The notes under the pieces: generated by a model | The model's database searches: none | Told to the model about the DNA's origin: nothing | Seen by the model: only the letters and a program-made list of their open reading frames with translations | Position numbers and translations under genes: made by a program | Assembly: GCA_029449235.1 (NCBI GenBank) | Contig: JANATG010000018.1 | Location: forward strand, 744,001 to 808,000 | Source of the DNA: Linnemannia schmuckeri | Lineage: Eukaryota > Mortierellomycota > Mortierellomycetes > Mortierellales > Mortierellaceae | DNA: 64,000 nucleotides | Direction of reading: 5' to 3' | Shown here: piece by piece, positions 23,644-35,334 of the stretch | Layout of the letters: every line of letters starts with the position of its first letter | Numbering within the stretch: position 1 is the first letter of the stretch

Positions 23644-25422
23644 CTAGCAGACTTTGGTGCTGTCCCAGCAGTAGCGCGTTCTTTCGCCCTCTACAGAGTA
23701 GGCATCCAAGGCAGCCATATCCTAATAGCCAGTCAATCAATGATTGTAAGTTAGAGCTTGATCAGACAAATTCACGCAAATAATATGACTTATGAGTGGA
23801 CAAGACGGGAAAAGGTTTACCTGGGCGTCGATCGCGAAAGAAAAGAGGTCGAAGTTGTTACGGATCCGTTCAGGATGAGTGGACTTGGGGATGACGATGG
23901 CGCCATGTTGAAGACCCCAGCGGAGCAAAATCTGAGCGGCGCGTCTCGGATACTCCTCCTTCTCCTCTTCCTCCGATAACTGTGAAGCTGTTGAAGTAAC
24001 ATGTGCAAAGTACTTGCGGATCAAACCTGGCATAATGTCGAGTGCCCCGGGGAGCGGAGCGGTGTTGTAGTTGGAGTCCATTGCGGGTGGAGGTGGAGGT
24101 GTCAAAGAAACGAGCCGCGATTCGCCAAGACTGGAGTATGCCTGAACTTGGATTCTGTGGTGCTGACAGTAGTCGACTAGTTGCTTTTGGAACAGGCGTG
24201 GATGCATTTCGAATTGGTGGACGTGTGGGATTACCATGGTCCGTGCGAGTGGTGCCGCCGCTGCTGCTGCTGTGGTAGAGCCTTGAATAGAAGGATGGTG
24301 TGTGGCATGACTATTGTGGGGTCGTTCGACAAGTTGTGCGAGGTGGGCGAGAGTGTAGTTGCTGACGCCGATGGCACGGAGTTTCTTGGCGTGATAGAGA
24401 TCTTCGAGTGCGCGCCAGCTTTCCATCCTGTTGATCGCGTTCTGCGGGTCTGGTAGTTTTAATCTTGCAGTGCTGATAGAAGACATTGGACAGACGTGGA
24501 AAGGAAGGGTGTCAGAGTTGGATCAATGTTGTACGGTTTGTCGTGTTCAGATATGATCTTGGTTGTAGATATTTTGTAGATGTGCTTTTCTTACCCTGGC
24601 CAGTGAATCAGGTAGAGATCAATGTAGTCCACCTGAAGGTTACGAAGCGAATCCGTGACAGCTAGCGTACATAGAGTTGTGAAGAAAGTGCGCTATCAGA
24701 AGGATGTCCTTCCTGAGGAGAGTTTGTTACACCACTCTTCCGTCTCGAGAAACGCGATCCTTTGATCACCTACCCTGATAACATGCATCATAGCCTTGAT
24801 CCTTTGGAGCTGTAGAGAAGGGATTTATTTAGAGTGATAATTTATTATGCTCCGTTAGTTATTTGCTGCCAATACAATGACGACACCATGAAATGTCACA
24901 TTTTCGGCAGAGGCATGTGAGTTTTCTTACCGAGTTTGCTAGTTAGAAAGATATCTTGACGGGTCAGTCCAGGAACCAGGTTTTGTTCAAAGATGCGCTT
25001 CAGACTGTTGCCGATTGCGGCCTCGTTCCTGTAGACTGTCGCAGTATCTGTGGATGCATGAAATATTGGGCAATGATATGCAGTGTGTCTGTGAGATATT
25101 AAGCGCGGCTGTTGAGATTCTGATACCAGTTAAGCAAAAAATAGGTCTGTTTGTTTTTACCGATTAGTCGATATCCTGCTCGGAGTGCTTCAAGGACACA
25201 GGTGTCGAGTGTTGCCTGGTCCCGAACCCTGTATGTTCCCACTACAAATTGTTTTGTGAAAAAGAAGGAAAGTGAAAGCTCGAGTTAAGATACAAGGATA
25301 AAAGTTGTAAGAAGGAAGGATCTGTTTGTTTGTCGTGTATGTGGGGAACACATACACCCGACGGAGGGCATTTGGATGCCGTTGGAGAGAGTGTAGTTCC
25401 TTGGAACAGCCATTCTGAGCAT
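23644..25422 (-). CDS. Aldo-keto reductase
   Basis: Seven exons (25422-25356, 25241-25161, 25047-24931, 24809-24774, 24661-24595, 24472-23821, 23721-23644) join to about 365 residues with frame kept at every GT-AG junction. The first junction needs the donor after GGGT (gtatgtg) so that VGLGTYRV is restored. The catalytic tetrad of the superfamily is visible as Asp50, Tyr55, Lys87 and His120 (in LIDTA, VYRNE, TSKL and LIHWP). GVSNY, HPRLFQ and IPKSTHPERI mark the cofactor-binding barrel. The family reduces carbonyls with NADPH; the substrate is unknown. A His/Ala-rich insert around residues 175-200 is longer than usual. A second Met three residues downstream (25413) is an equally good start. 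The gene is head-to-head with Eco1. Confidence 0.94.
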
Positions 25423-25628
25423 GCGTGTAATGGAGTTTGCTTTGGCGGTTGTAAAAAGTGAGTAGAAATGAGAAAGTGGAAAGAGGGTTTGGAGTGTATG
25501 AGAGGTCACAAATTCAGTCGTCCAGACGAGCCAAATAGTGGCGTTTTTGTCTCTGCTCACCTCTCTTTCCCTTGTGTCTTCCCTACATCCCTTTTTGCTT
25601 TGTTTTTGATCACGTCCGTCGTGTGCAA
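25423..25628. promoter_or_regulatory. Short divergent promoter between aldo-keto reductase and Eco1
   Basis: Only about 206 nt separate the two divergent start codons, so both promoters must share or abut this segment. CT-rich sequence precedes the Eco1 start. No specific operator could be identified. Confidence 0.5.
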
Positions 25629-27893
25629 ATGAACACGCCCGCATCGTCCTCGACTGCCAGCTCTGGCTCTGATGTCGCCTCCAGTCCTGGGCCAGACACT
25701 CCCAAAAGGTAAATCGTCCTTTTTCTTACTCAGATTTCTTATTTCGCACATCACTTTTTTGACTTGCTAACATTCAACCCTCTTACCTGCTTCTAGGGAG
25801 TACAAGTTTCACGCGGTTGTCAGGAATACTTATGGAAGGGCTAAGCCCGCAGAACAGATGTCATCCTCCCCGGACCCATGGTCTAGTCAACTCTCCTTTT
25901 CACCCTCCAGCAGCACCTATACCAGCCCTGTCCATCAACGCCGATCGCGGTTATCTGGATCGTTTGGGGAGCTAGCCTCTTCTTCTGAGGCTTGGATGAC
26001 CCCGACTCGAGGCACTCGCAATCTGATTGATAAGTTGAACCGCGCTAAACTGGATTTAGAGAGCGGCAGTGATGACAGTGATGAAGATAAGGAGGACTCA
26101 CAGGAGCTGGACAATGTCTTTAAGGTGCGAAAAGGCACGACCACCACGACGCCCAGTCGGAAGCGACCACAGGAGAATGACGAGGAAGAAGGTGTGAATG
26201 GAGAGAAAATGAGCGACGATGACGATGAGAATGGTACAGATTCTGTCGAGGCTAGGCAGCAGACAACTCCTTTGAGGCAGCGGAAACGGCAGCTTCTCGA
26301 TTTGGACAGCTCCTCTCCAGTTAGGAGATCTCCTCGATCTGTTCAGGGACAGGACAAGTTGGAACTTCAAGGCAACAAGGACGTTTTGACTCCAAGGTCA
26401 AGCTCGCCCTCACCGCCAGCGTCGCCCACTAGGAGGTCCACTAGGACGAGCGTTGTTTTTCCTTCCTTGCTCACACCCGCCGGCTCAGCGTCCACAACAA
26501 CAACCTTGAACTCGAACATCAAGGGCGACACGAAGAAACTAGGACAGCAAGCTACAATCTCGTCGTTTTTCGCCACCAAAGCAGGAACGGGAACAGGAAT
26601 TTTGAAAGGAAAGACTGGATCGGTCAGCAATCAGAAACCTACTGGTCGTAACGCTATGTCCACTACCACCGCAGATGCAGGAGACAAAGACCAGCAAGTG
26701 ACGAAAAGGACGGCCTCAGGACCCAGTACACTGCACGAGACACCCAGGAAGCTGGAGCAACTTTTTTTGGCATTTTCAAAGGATCGGACCAAATCCAGCG
26801 CGGCCAGCACGACATCTGCGTCAAAGCAACGGCCCGTCACACCAGTACGTCGACCCAACCAGCTACAACGGGAGGATGACAAATTGAAACGTTACCATTG
26901 TCCACAGTGCGGGATGCCCTATGTCCGAGGCCAGCCTGAAGATGAGCAGATTCATGACCGGTACCATCGAGCCGTGCTGGGCGGAATCGATTATCCTGGT
27001 TACAAGAATGAAGTCGTTATTGCGCGATTTAGGGATCAGGAAGTCGAGTCGACTGTTGCTTCTACTGGACGCAGTGGTGGCACTGCCAAGGGCGACTCAG
27101 TATCAACGTCTTCGTCGTCGTCGTCACTGTGGGGAGAGGCCTCAAGCTCACGGATCGTCATGGTTTCGATGTCGGATACTGGTCGTACATCATCTGTCTC
27201 TGCCAACGGATCTAACTTTGAAAAGAAGAAGGTAAGGGTTCTCCATGGCCAACTTAATGTATGGGTGCCGTTCATATGCTAATCTGGTATGTCCAAAATT
27301 AATGAACTGTAATTACTCGCCTCATGTAGGTCAAGGAGGTGCTGGAGGTTGTGAACAAGGAGTTGGGTTCTGTGGAGTTTGACCCGGAGCAGTTGGACTC
27401 TTGCAAGGTGTTTTTGTACATCTCTGGCAAGAAGAAAGTCGTGGGCTGTGTCATTGCTGAACGAATCAAGGAGGGGTTTGAGATTATGACACTGACAACA
27501 GGGTCAGGATCAGGAGAGGTACTCTTGGAGTCCAAGTCCAACAGCGCCACGTCCACGTCTACAACTCTATCGTCTGATTCTTCATCCTCAGGCAACACGC
27601 CAATGGAAACAAACTCGCAGGTGCAACAGTTGGACCAGGATCGAGGGGGAGCGGCAATCTTTTGTAGCAAGGTACCTCAGCCGGCGATCTGCGGGATCAG
27701 TCGTATATGGGTCTCGTCACAGCACCGTCGTCAAAAGATTGCGAGTCGGATGTTGGATGCAGTTCGGGAGCGGTTTATCTATGCTTGCAAGCTGGAGACC
27801 AAGGACCTGGCATTCTCGCAGCCCACAGGCGATGGCAAGGCACTTGCGCGGCGATACCTTGGTACTGATCGGTTCCTGGTCTATGTCGAGTAG
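25629..27893 (+). CDS. ECO1: Cohesin acetyltransferase Eco1/ESCO
   Basis: Three exons (25629-25708, 25797-27231, 27330-27893) give about 692 residues, much longer than yeast Eco1 (about 281) because of a disordered N-terminal region of nearly 390 residues. That region contains a PCNA-interacting peptide, QATISSFF (about 278-285), matching Q-x-x-I-x-x-F-F. A C2H2 zinc finger follows (HCPQCGMPY, Cys about 395/398, His about 416/420, then GIDYPGYK). The C-terminal GNAT domain has ICGISRIWV, a divergent acetyl-CoA loop (HRRQKIA) and the terminal YLGTDRFLVYVE typical of the family. Eco1 acetylates Smc3 during S phase to establish cohesion. The PIP box and zinc finger fit replication-coupled recruitment by PCNA. 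Confidence 0.93.
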
Positions 27894-28362
27894 GACCCTT
27901 TCCTGCCAACGCTTCGTGTTTCTTGGCCCCTTCCCTTTTTTTGACCGGTGCCATTTAGTGTTTTGTTTCCTTCGATTCTTTTCTTCTCTTCTTCCTTGTT
28001 TGTACATTTTGCATCACTCCCACTCTCCCTTGTATCTATAGCTGTCTTTCGCTCCTTCAGTTTGTTCTTTCGTTAGACACTCTACTCTTTCCATAACATA
28101 CCCATGCACCTGATACCAAGAATTGCTCAGGACCAATTCCTTGTATCTTTCCCTAAACAATGATTGTCTGCAAGGTTGAATGAAAATGCTGGTGGGTTGG
28201 TTTATTTTATCTGATGGTTAGAATACAAGGATGCAGGATATGAGTGAAAGAATAAAAAAAGTGGAAAGGAGAGAGTGTGCAAGAGTGGAATGACTATACA
28301 TGTGTGTGTTGAATTGCTTGGTACGTTGAGGTAAAGGCGCGCATGTGTGTAAGGGTGTTTTT
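27894..28362. other. Convergent 3' region between Eco1 and the O-fucosyltransferase-like gene
   Basis: This is CT-rich sequence after the Eco1 stop, changing to purine-rich sequence towards 28260. It is consistent with two opposing 3' UTRs. No coding signal is seen. Confidence 0.6.
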
Positions 28363-30264
28363 CTACGTGACAAAAAGTGTCTGACCACGATACCAAGTCT
28401 CGGCACGTTTACTAGCGGTCCTGAAGTACGTCGAGTACTCGACCCCGACCAGCAACGACGCCCTCGCCAAAAGTGCGCCATCGATCAAAATCGGCCCATA
28501 TCGACCAAACTTCTCGAGCGTCCCCAGTCTTGCGTGGTCGACGCGGATCCAGTTCTGGGCATCGGCTTTTGCGAGCTCCTTGGGGTCGTGTTCGTTTGTT
28601 AGGACTAAAACTGGGAGTTTCTTGGTCGGAGTGGTGGTGGAGGTGGTGGTGGAGATGGGGGAAGTGTTGAGGAGGGAGATGATGTGTTCGGTTGAGGGAT
28701 AGCACCGGTTCCAGCCGTTGGGATCTGCGGGTGATGTGATTCCGAGACAGTGGCGGTAAAAGTCGCCTCTTCGCAGGTGCAGCCCCACAAACGGTTGTAC
28801 TGGCTTCTGCTGCTGCTTCTGCTGAAAAGGCGCCTCTGCATGCTCCGGTTCCTGGTCCTGGTATTGGTCCTGATCCTGATCCTTGGGCAAGAGTTCCTCC
28901 AAGATATCATCAATAAATCCTTGGACCTGCTCAGTGTACCGAAAGAACTGGCCAAACTCTGTCCAAATCCTGTTATTACCGCCTGGCAACAGCCTATAAA
29001 CGTGTCCTAGACACAAGATCTCCTCTTGAGCGTACTGGGGTTGTTGATACCGTTCAATGACTTTATCCATCCTCCACCTTGACCAGATCGAACCGTTATC
29101 CCGACGAGGATCCAAGAAGGGGGTCGGGGTTAAGGAAGGGTCGATGTTGTAGCGTTGCATGAATCGACGGCCTGTCACGTCAATCCGGCGGTCGGTCCCG
29201 TAGCCGGCTTCGCTGAAGCATTTCTGAACTGTGGGGAAGCGAATCGGTCGGACAATTGTTTTCCTGGTGGATGACTTGGAGGTGACGATGGCTGGTGCTG
29301 TGAAGAGTTGATTTGATTCCGGTTCCTGAGATCCTGCTTTGGTCGATGGCGCTGCTGCGGAGGACGATGACTTTGAGACGACAGGTTTGCTCTGCTGGAT
29401 AAGGGACTCAAACTGAATCCATCGCTTTCTATGAGTCTTTCTCTTCTTCTTCTTCTCCTGATTCTCCTGCTCAGTTCCCGCATCGGCAACGGCACTAGCA
29501 GTGCTATCAGCGCGAGCATTTCTAGGCTCCGCCAGACCCTCCGACCGCTTCTTCATCATCGTTGCCATCTTCAGGTTCCTCTTCCGCAACCGAACCTCCT
29601 CTCGAACCTTCGTAATAGCAGCATCGACTGCCGGAGAGACAGTCGACTGATCCACAATCCCCCTCCGCTCCAAAAAGCTATCCAACTCCTCGATCTTTAC
29701 TCCAGTCCTATGCGCATATTCGTCCAGATCGAAAAACTCTGACCACTTTGTTGTTGCGGGTTGTTCCCCAGAAGATTCGACGTGGACGTTTGGGCTCAGG
29801 TTGGGAATGAGCAAGGTCCGATTCAGAGCTTTGGCGATCAGGGATCCGTGCCAGATTGAGATAAGTTGGTTGGTGACTCCTGCGTAAGGGATGTACATCA
29901 GGTACCGTTCCTCATCCTCTTCCTGGTTGTTGATAGATACGGCGGCATGGATCTTTTGGGAGACTTGACCAAGAGGAGTAGGCACAATTGGGATGACGGG
30001 GGGTCTGACTTGACGAGTGACCTTTGTAGGGACCGGACGACCTCCTTGCTTCTTTGCAGGACCATTTTCGACAGATGCTGGTGTAGAAAAAGAAGAAAAT
30101 CCACAGGATGCGTCGTTATTGAGGTGATGTGTCCTGAGAGAAGAAGGACGGCGTGGGGTGTAGTAGCTGTGTTGAGAAGTTGAGGTGGTGGAGATGAGGA
30201 TGAAGGTGAAGAGGAAGAGGCAGCCGACGAGCAGGGCTGTTAGCGACTTTATCGGCCTCAGCAT
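28363..30264 (-). CDS. O-fucosyltransferase-like type II membrane protein
   Basis: The gene is a single exon of about 633 residues. I start at the Met of MLRPIKSLTALL because a transmembrane signal anchor (about residues 8-27) follows directly; an in-frame Met 36 codons upstream lies in a His/Thr-rich leader. Signatures shared with GDP-fucose O-fucosyltransferase-like proteins are YIPYAGVTNQLISIWHG followed by ALNRTLLIPN near residue 140, an HLRRGDF motif containing the Arg expected to contact the sugar nucleotide, and a C-terminal GALLARASLLVG segment. Between them lies a disordered basic region with Lys/Arg and Gln/Asp repeats. The topology predicts a Golgi or ER lumenal catalytic domain. 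Donor and acceptor substrates are not established for fungal members. A second family member lies at the right edge of the window. Confidence 0.78.
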   Translation of the reverse strand: MLRPIKSLTALLVGCLFLFTFILISTTSTSQHSYYTPRRPSSLRTHHLNNDASCGFSSFSTPASVENGPAKKQGGRPVPTKVTRQVRPPVIPIVPTPLGQVSQKIHAAVSINNQEEDEERYLMYIPYAGVTNQLISIWHGSLIAKALNRTLLIPNLSPNVHVESSGEQPATTKWSEFFDLDEYAHRTGVKIEELDSFLERRGIVDQSTVSPAVDAAITKVREEVRLRKRNLKMATMMKKRSEGLAEPRNARADSTASAVADAGTEQENQEKKKKRKTHRKRWIQFESLIQQSKPVVSKSSSSAAAPSTKAGSQEPESNQLFTAPAIVTSKSSTRKTIVRPIRFPTVQKCFSEAGYGTDRRIDVTGRRFMQRYNIDPSLTPTPFLDPRRDNGSIWSRWRMDKVIERYQQPQYAQEEILCLGHVYRLLPGGNNRIWTEFGQFFRYTEQVQGFIDDILEELLPKDQDQDQYQDQEPEHAEAPFQQKQQQKPVQPFVGLHLRRGDFYRHCLGITSPADPNGWNRCYPSTEHIISLLNTSPISTTTSTTTPTKKLPVLVLTNEHDPKELAKADAQNWIRVDHARLGTLEKFGRYGPILIDGALLARASLLVGVEYSTYFRTASKRAETWYRGQTLFVT

Positions 30265-33069
30265 TCCAACGTGGTTTGATGTGGGGTTTGTTGTCTTAGT
30301 CTGTTGTGTGTTGGTTTTAGGATGAAGTGAGGGGAAGTGGATATGAAAGAAGTGAAACAAGAGCGATGACAAGTATGTTTAGGCTGATGCGGAAGGTGCA
30401 AGGAGAAAAGGATGATAGGGAAAGTGGAGTGCGTTGAAGAAGGGAAGTGGGAAGCGTGAGGTGGAGTTGGAGGTGGAGTTGGAGGGTAATGTGAGCGGGC
30501 AAAGTAATTTGATCGTGTAAAGATTATGAGCAGATTCAGGTACGACCAACTACAGGTGATAAAATTTGTTGTGTAGAAGAAAGAATGCAGAGAAAGAGAT
30601 TCACAAAGACGAATGGAGAGAAGTGGAGAGGAGAGGTGAGGAGGGGAATGAGGGGAAAGAAGAGAGTGAAACGAAGAGGAAAAGGAAGAGGAAGGAAGAA
30701 GAATGAGAAAAGGAAAGAGGAAGGGGAAAGGGAAGAAAAAAGAAGGGAGAGGACTTTTTCGACTGACTGGGAATGAAATGTTAGCGTCAATTCTAAGGCA
30801 CAACAACAACCATAACGAGTAGAGTACTCAGCTACTGTCTGGGCTGCGCTGTCAGTCAACAGACAACCATGATCCCCTATCTCTTATCCCCCAAACCATC
30901 AGTGATAGTAGAGGATGCCTTTCTGCGAAGGAGATAAATAAAATCCAGGCCCAGCTTACTCTCTCTCCTCCACTTTTGTCATTGATCATCCACACTTTTT
31001 CTGTGGGCAATGTATTGGACATGTGGCGTGCGTACCTGAGTTTTTGTTGTCCTCTCACAGTCCTTCTACTCGACTGAGTTTGTTAGTCAAAGGAAAAAAA
31101 AAAAATTCGTATTGTCATTCGCCGATCCTCTCCGCTCAAGGGGTTTGCTTCATGGATCTTGATGTCCCTTTGTGCTCACTCCATTAGCGCCTTTTTCGCC
31201 CCTTTCCCCAATTTTCGATACATTTTTCTTTTCTGTTGTGTGTGTTCGATTTTTTTTTTTCGAGGGTGTGTATCAACGACGCCGAAACATGGCCATTCAA
31301 GGAGCCCTGATAGCCCTCACTTACTCGTGGGCATCGAAAAAAGTGAACTCAATCAAACCTGGATCATTTTTTTGTCAGACTCAATTGCATGCTCACCACT
31401 AGGTTCCAGGGTGCAGTAGAAAGATAGCTGCATGAGCATATGCGCACATGCGCACATGCGCATAAGCAAGGAAGCAGAGCAACTTTACTAGAACATAATA
31501 GAGAGAGAGAAAGTGGCGATGAGTTCTGTGGATAAACTTCGACCGACCGGCTCAACCTCCATCCAAACAAAAGGCGGGGCTGGAAAGCAAAATGTACATT
31601 TAGTAAAGGACGCCATCATCTACCTTTCATCCCCCAATAGATACACGCCTTGTTTCGTTTTCACTATCGCAGTCTATGAATGCAAAAACCACCTACACAT
31701 GTTCGTTTTCTTTCTCCTTTTCAGAGAGTTCCCAAAACGCTAAAAGAAAAAGAAACGGCAGGTCAACATTCATCCCCCTTCTTGCACTGGCCCACTGGAC
31801 TAAACACAAAAATAAAAGAATACTAGAATTCAAATAAAGAAATGAGTGCGCTTCGTTTTTTTATGATCTATGGCGCGATTCTACGACGACTTGACGCGTT
31901 CCTTCTCCTCACACCTTCCTTATTTTTAAACAGACAAACACAAAGAACAAAGGGCAAAACACACACTAACAAGTACGATGCGCCGATCGACAGTGCTTTT
32001 GCACAAGTTTTATCTCTGTAAGTTGTTTATCCGCAAAGAAAATCTCGTCTTTATCTCTTTTTTCGCTTCATCGTGTTTGTGCTTCATGTCAACCATTTAG
32101 CCCTACTCTCGACTTGTTCTAATTGGATTGTAGCCAATGAAGGATAGTAATAAGGATACCGGGAAACAAGTTTTGCCAGTTTAGCCCGTTTAAAGGCGGC
32201 GGGGCAGACAAGTAACCTTTTTCTCCAGCTCTCGATAACCCCTCGTTCGATTCTAGGTCGGACAAAAGTCTTACAAATATCGAGGATACTCCTATCGAAC
32301 CTTGGCCGCTAGCAGGACGCGTTCACTACGACCATGACAGGACATACTGCCATGTGCTCTGTGCTCTATGCTCAAACGCTCAGATGCAACCAACGCACAG
32401 CTTGCAACTTCCTTATTGCTTGTCAGCTTTGCTTAGCAAAATGCTCGATAGTATCCCTTACCGCATGTGCGTTCTTGATTCTGACATTGTGCCAAAACCA
32501 TATCTCTCCTGATAATCTCTTTTTTCTCACCTTAGCCCTGTCCCTCCTTTTAACTATTGCTCACGTTAGCCAATTCCCCACTCCGCCTGTTGTGTGGTCC
32601 TATCCAACGCTCCCATAGTCAAGAAAACCATGCACTGTCCGTATCTGTCAAAAGTCAATTGTCAGCTATCATTTGTGGTTTTTTTTATTTTTTTCTTGGG
32701 TTTGTGGGGGGAGTATTGTTCAATAGAAAAAAAGAGTACCAGCAAACTGTGCTGTTATCTCGTCAAATGCCATATTGCTTTTTGATTCACTTTTGTTGTT
32801 GTTATTGTTGCGCTTATGTTTTGTGTCCGTATGTGTGAGAGTGTGAATGTAGTGTACAAGTAGATTCGGGGGGGGGGGGGGGGAGGAAAGACAAGAAGGG
32901 GTCATCCTAGCAAGGAGTACGGAGCAAGAGTAACAAAAAGGTTGTGACACGTACTCTTTTCTCTGCCTCAACTGTGTCGAGAGAATGAAGAAAAGAGTGC
33001 ATCACCGCCTAAAAGTCCCATAATCCTTGCTCCGTGTTGTTTATGCGCACTGCCGATGGACCAATGTTT
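30265..33069. other. About 2.8 kb without a supportable gene
   Basis: The part next to the O-fucosyltransferase-like start (30340-30780) is strongly purine-rich on the plus strand. A short direct repeat of gcgcacat lies near 31440-31465. A 16-nt G run occurs at 32868-32883. Open frames are short and without motifs. The right end holds the 3' UTR of Snx3. I see no tRNA-like cloverleaf and no transposon coding sequence. Confidence 0.5.
32868..32883. repeat. Poly(G) tract, 16 nt
   Basis: An uninterrupted run of 16 G lies downstream of Snx3. On the transcribed strand of Snx3 it reads as poly(C). Such runs can form G-quadruplexes and are prone to sequencing-length error. Confidence 0.85.
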
Positions 33070-34756
33070 TTAATAGTGATAGTAGTCCTTGCTGAAGCTA
33101 GGGTCCTGAATAAAGGCAGCCAACACCTTGCTTCCAGTTTGCAACAGAGGGTGTCCAGCAACACTATCAACGACACAATGACAATAAAGAGGTTTTGGTC
33201 AGATGCCATGATACTCCATGAAAGACTTACTATCTATCGTCCCTGTGCACGAGGAAAGATAAAGTACGATTGCATCATAATGAAAATCCTCGTTGTAACG
33301 AGGACTGCCACTTGCATGGCATCGCTTTCCCCCTGAATTATCACGTCTCGTGGACTTACATCTGGAGGAAACGCTCCAATCCCTCGCGGCGCTGCTCAAT
33401 GACCTCATCCGTGAAGCGGTTGGTGAAGACCTTTCCAGGAAGTGGGGGGATGTTGACTCTGGACGACTCTCTCTCCAACACATCCCTGAACCACTCGAAA
33501 TCAGAGTAACGGCGACGAACAGTCGAAGACTTTAACTTGAAGGCAGGAATATTGGTCTATTGCACAAGAAACCGTTATGCCAAGTTTTAAGGATCCAGGA
33601 CAAATGAGAAAAAAGGTCAATAAAAGAGGGTAAGTAAAGGGTGATATTATGACTGGCACCAAGTGTTCTCTTTTTGCTGTGTTTGCACAGGACTGATGCA
33701 GTGGTTTGAATTGTTGTTTTCTTTTTGATATCGCGGGTATCGTTCTCTTTGCTGTGCTCCTATATGACTGGTACTGTCGTGTGTTTTTTTTGTTACTGCA
33801 AGTATCTTTGTTGGTCGTCATCCACTGAAAAACACGGATGTTCACTCCGATAGATACACAGATAGCCATGCTACATCGGTGAGACAAAGGAAAAGCGAGC
33901 GAGCATGACAGAGAAAAAGAAACAAACGGAGAAAAGGGAAGAAAGAGAAAGGAAGGGGGTGTGGGAGGACATATGATCATGTGGGTGCAGAAAGTACTTA
34001 CTCGGCAGACAATCTCATAATCAGTAAACATCTTGCGGGCGACACCTGGCATACAAATAGGAGTTATTGAGCGCAATGGCAAACAGCGGGAGAGACAAAA
34101 AAAAGGAGGTCAGCCAAAGGAGAAAAATATAAGCATCGAAGTTCGCCCTTGATAGTTCTTGGTTGTTTGTTCTAAAGAAAAAGTCGAGCCAAGCGAGCGA
34201 GCGAGCAAGCGAGAGAGAGAGTCTACTAAACCACATCGTGCCGAGCACAAAGAAAAAAAAGTTTCCTTCTTTTCACGCCGAACGCCGGGAGTTGTTTGGC
34301 GTTCATTTCTTATCCTATCTTTCTGGCTCTTCTTAAAATTGTTGTCGTCTGCGAAAAAGAAAAGAAAAAGTGGTCTTCCTGGTGGGGGGTTGAAATGAGA
34401 TGGAGAAAAAGTCCATGGTTCGATTGCTGCTTGTTGTAGTTGCGTTCTCCCTTACCATGGTTCTGAGGATTCCTGACCTCAATTTCCAAGAAGTTCTCGG
34501 GTTCGCCATAGATATCATCGAGAGTCTGGGGTTTGGACTGACTATTAAGTTATATCATAGGCAAGCGAGAACTGTGCGTTAACCGACTGACAGGAGGTTG
34601 GTCATAAGCCGAAGAAATTGGCGGGTGAGTGGCGTCGGAGCGGGTGTGAGTGAGTGAATGAGTGAGTGAGTCTATATGAAGAGTGAAATGAAAGAATACT
34701 TACAGACGAGAGTGCTCGTCAAAGGCGCGGTGCTGTACAGAGTTGGGCGAGTTCAT
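33070..34756 (-). CDS. SNX3: Sorting nexin-3 (Snx3/Grd19), PX-domain protein
   Basis: Five exons (34756-34704, 34541-34456, 34045-34002, 33556-33360, 33163-33070) give about 157 residues, matching Snx3/Grd19 (about 162). Almost the whole protein is a PX domain. TLDDIYGEPENFLEIEV leads in. The PI3P-binding RRRYSDFEWF (about 75-84) and IPPLPGKVF with the following basic helix FTNRFTDEVIE are intact. It ends IVAGHPLLQTGSKVL, then FIQDPSF. Snx3 binds PI3P on early endosomes and works with retromer to recycle cargo. Nearly every conserved position of the family is present. The gene is divergent from Trm1. Confidence 0.97.
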
Positions 34757-35061
34757 GATGTCAATGGAGTAGGTGTGAGTAAGTGAAAAAGGAAAATGGC
34801 AAGTGTGTGTCTGCGTGAGTGTTTTATGACGACGGGTGAACGAAAAAGAAAAAAGAAAAAGAAAACGAAAAGAGAAAAGGGAATAAGAAAAAAAGAAAAG
34901 TCGACGACCTTCCACCCAGTTCAGTGCTGTACACCTCCCTCGCTACCTACTTATGTGTCGCCACTGTCCCCTTCATTCCCAGCCCGCGTGCGCAAATCTT
35001 GCTTTCCGTTTCTTGATCTAAGCCACGCACCCTTCCAACACACACACACTCTCTCTACATT

Positions 35062-35099
<38 letters not shown>

Positions 35100-35133
35100 C
35101 TGTTGTTTGTTCCTCACCAAAGAAAAAAGTTAC
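34757..35133. promoter_or_regulatory. Divergent promoter region between Snx3 and Trm1 with a poly(T) tract
   Basis: The region has GAGT-type repeats on the Snx3 side, CA/CT-rich sequence, and a 31-nt T run (35065-35095) just upstream of the earliest in-frame Trm1 ATGs. T-rich runs are typical nucleosome-disfavouring promoter elements in fungi; that role is inferred here. Confidence 0.45.
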
Positions 35134-35334
35134 ATGCTCCTTGGCCCATTCACTCTGCCAAGTCTGTCAACTACCGTCAAGCGCCTCTTCTTCTTGTCCT
35201 CACCACCACTTAGGACGCAGCTCTTCTCTTCACACGCAAAACGGAGCACAACCAGGAGCCTCAAAGGAACAGCACAACAGCAGCGCCTTTCTTTCCTATC
35301 TTTTAACACCTTACAACCTCGATACAAATCAACC
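35134..35334 (+). other. In-frame N-terminal extension of Trm1 (candidate mitochondrial presequence)
   Basis: The frame stays open upstream of the Trm1 Met at 35335, with in-frame ATGs at 35107 and 35134. From 35134 the extension is 67 residues with no Asp or Glu, many Arg, Lys, Ser and Leu, and an end (PRYKST) resembling a presequence cleavage site. Yeast Trm1 is known to be made from alternative starts that give mitochondrial and nuclear forms. Whether the extension is translated here is inference. Confidence 0.55.
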
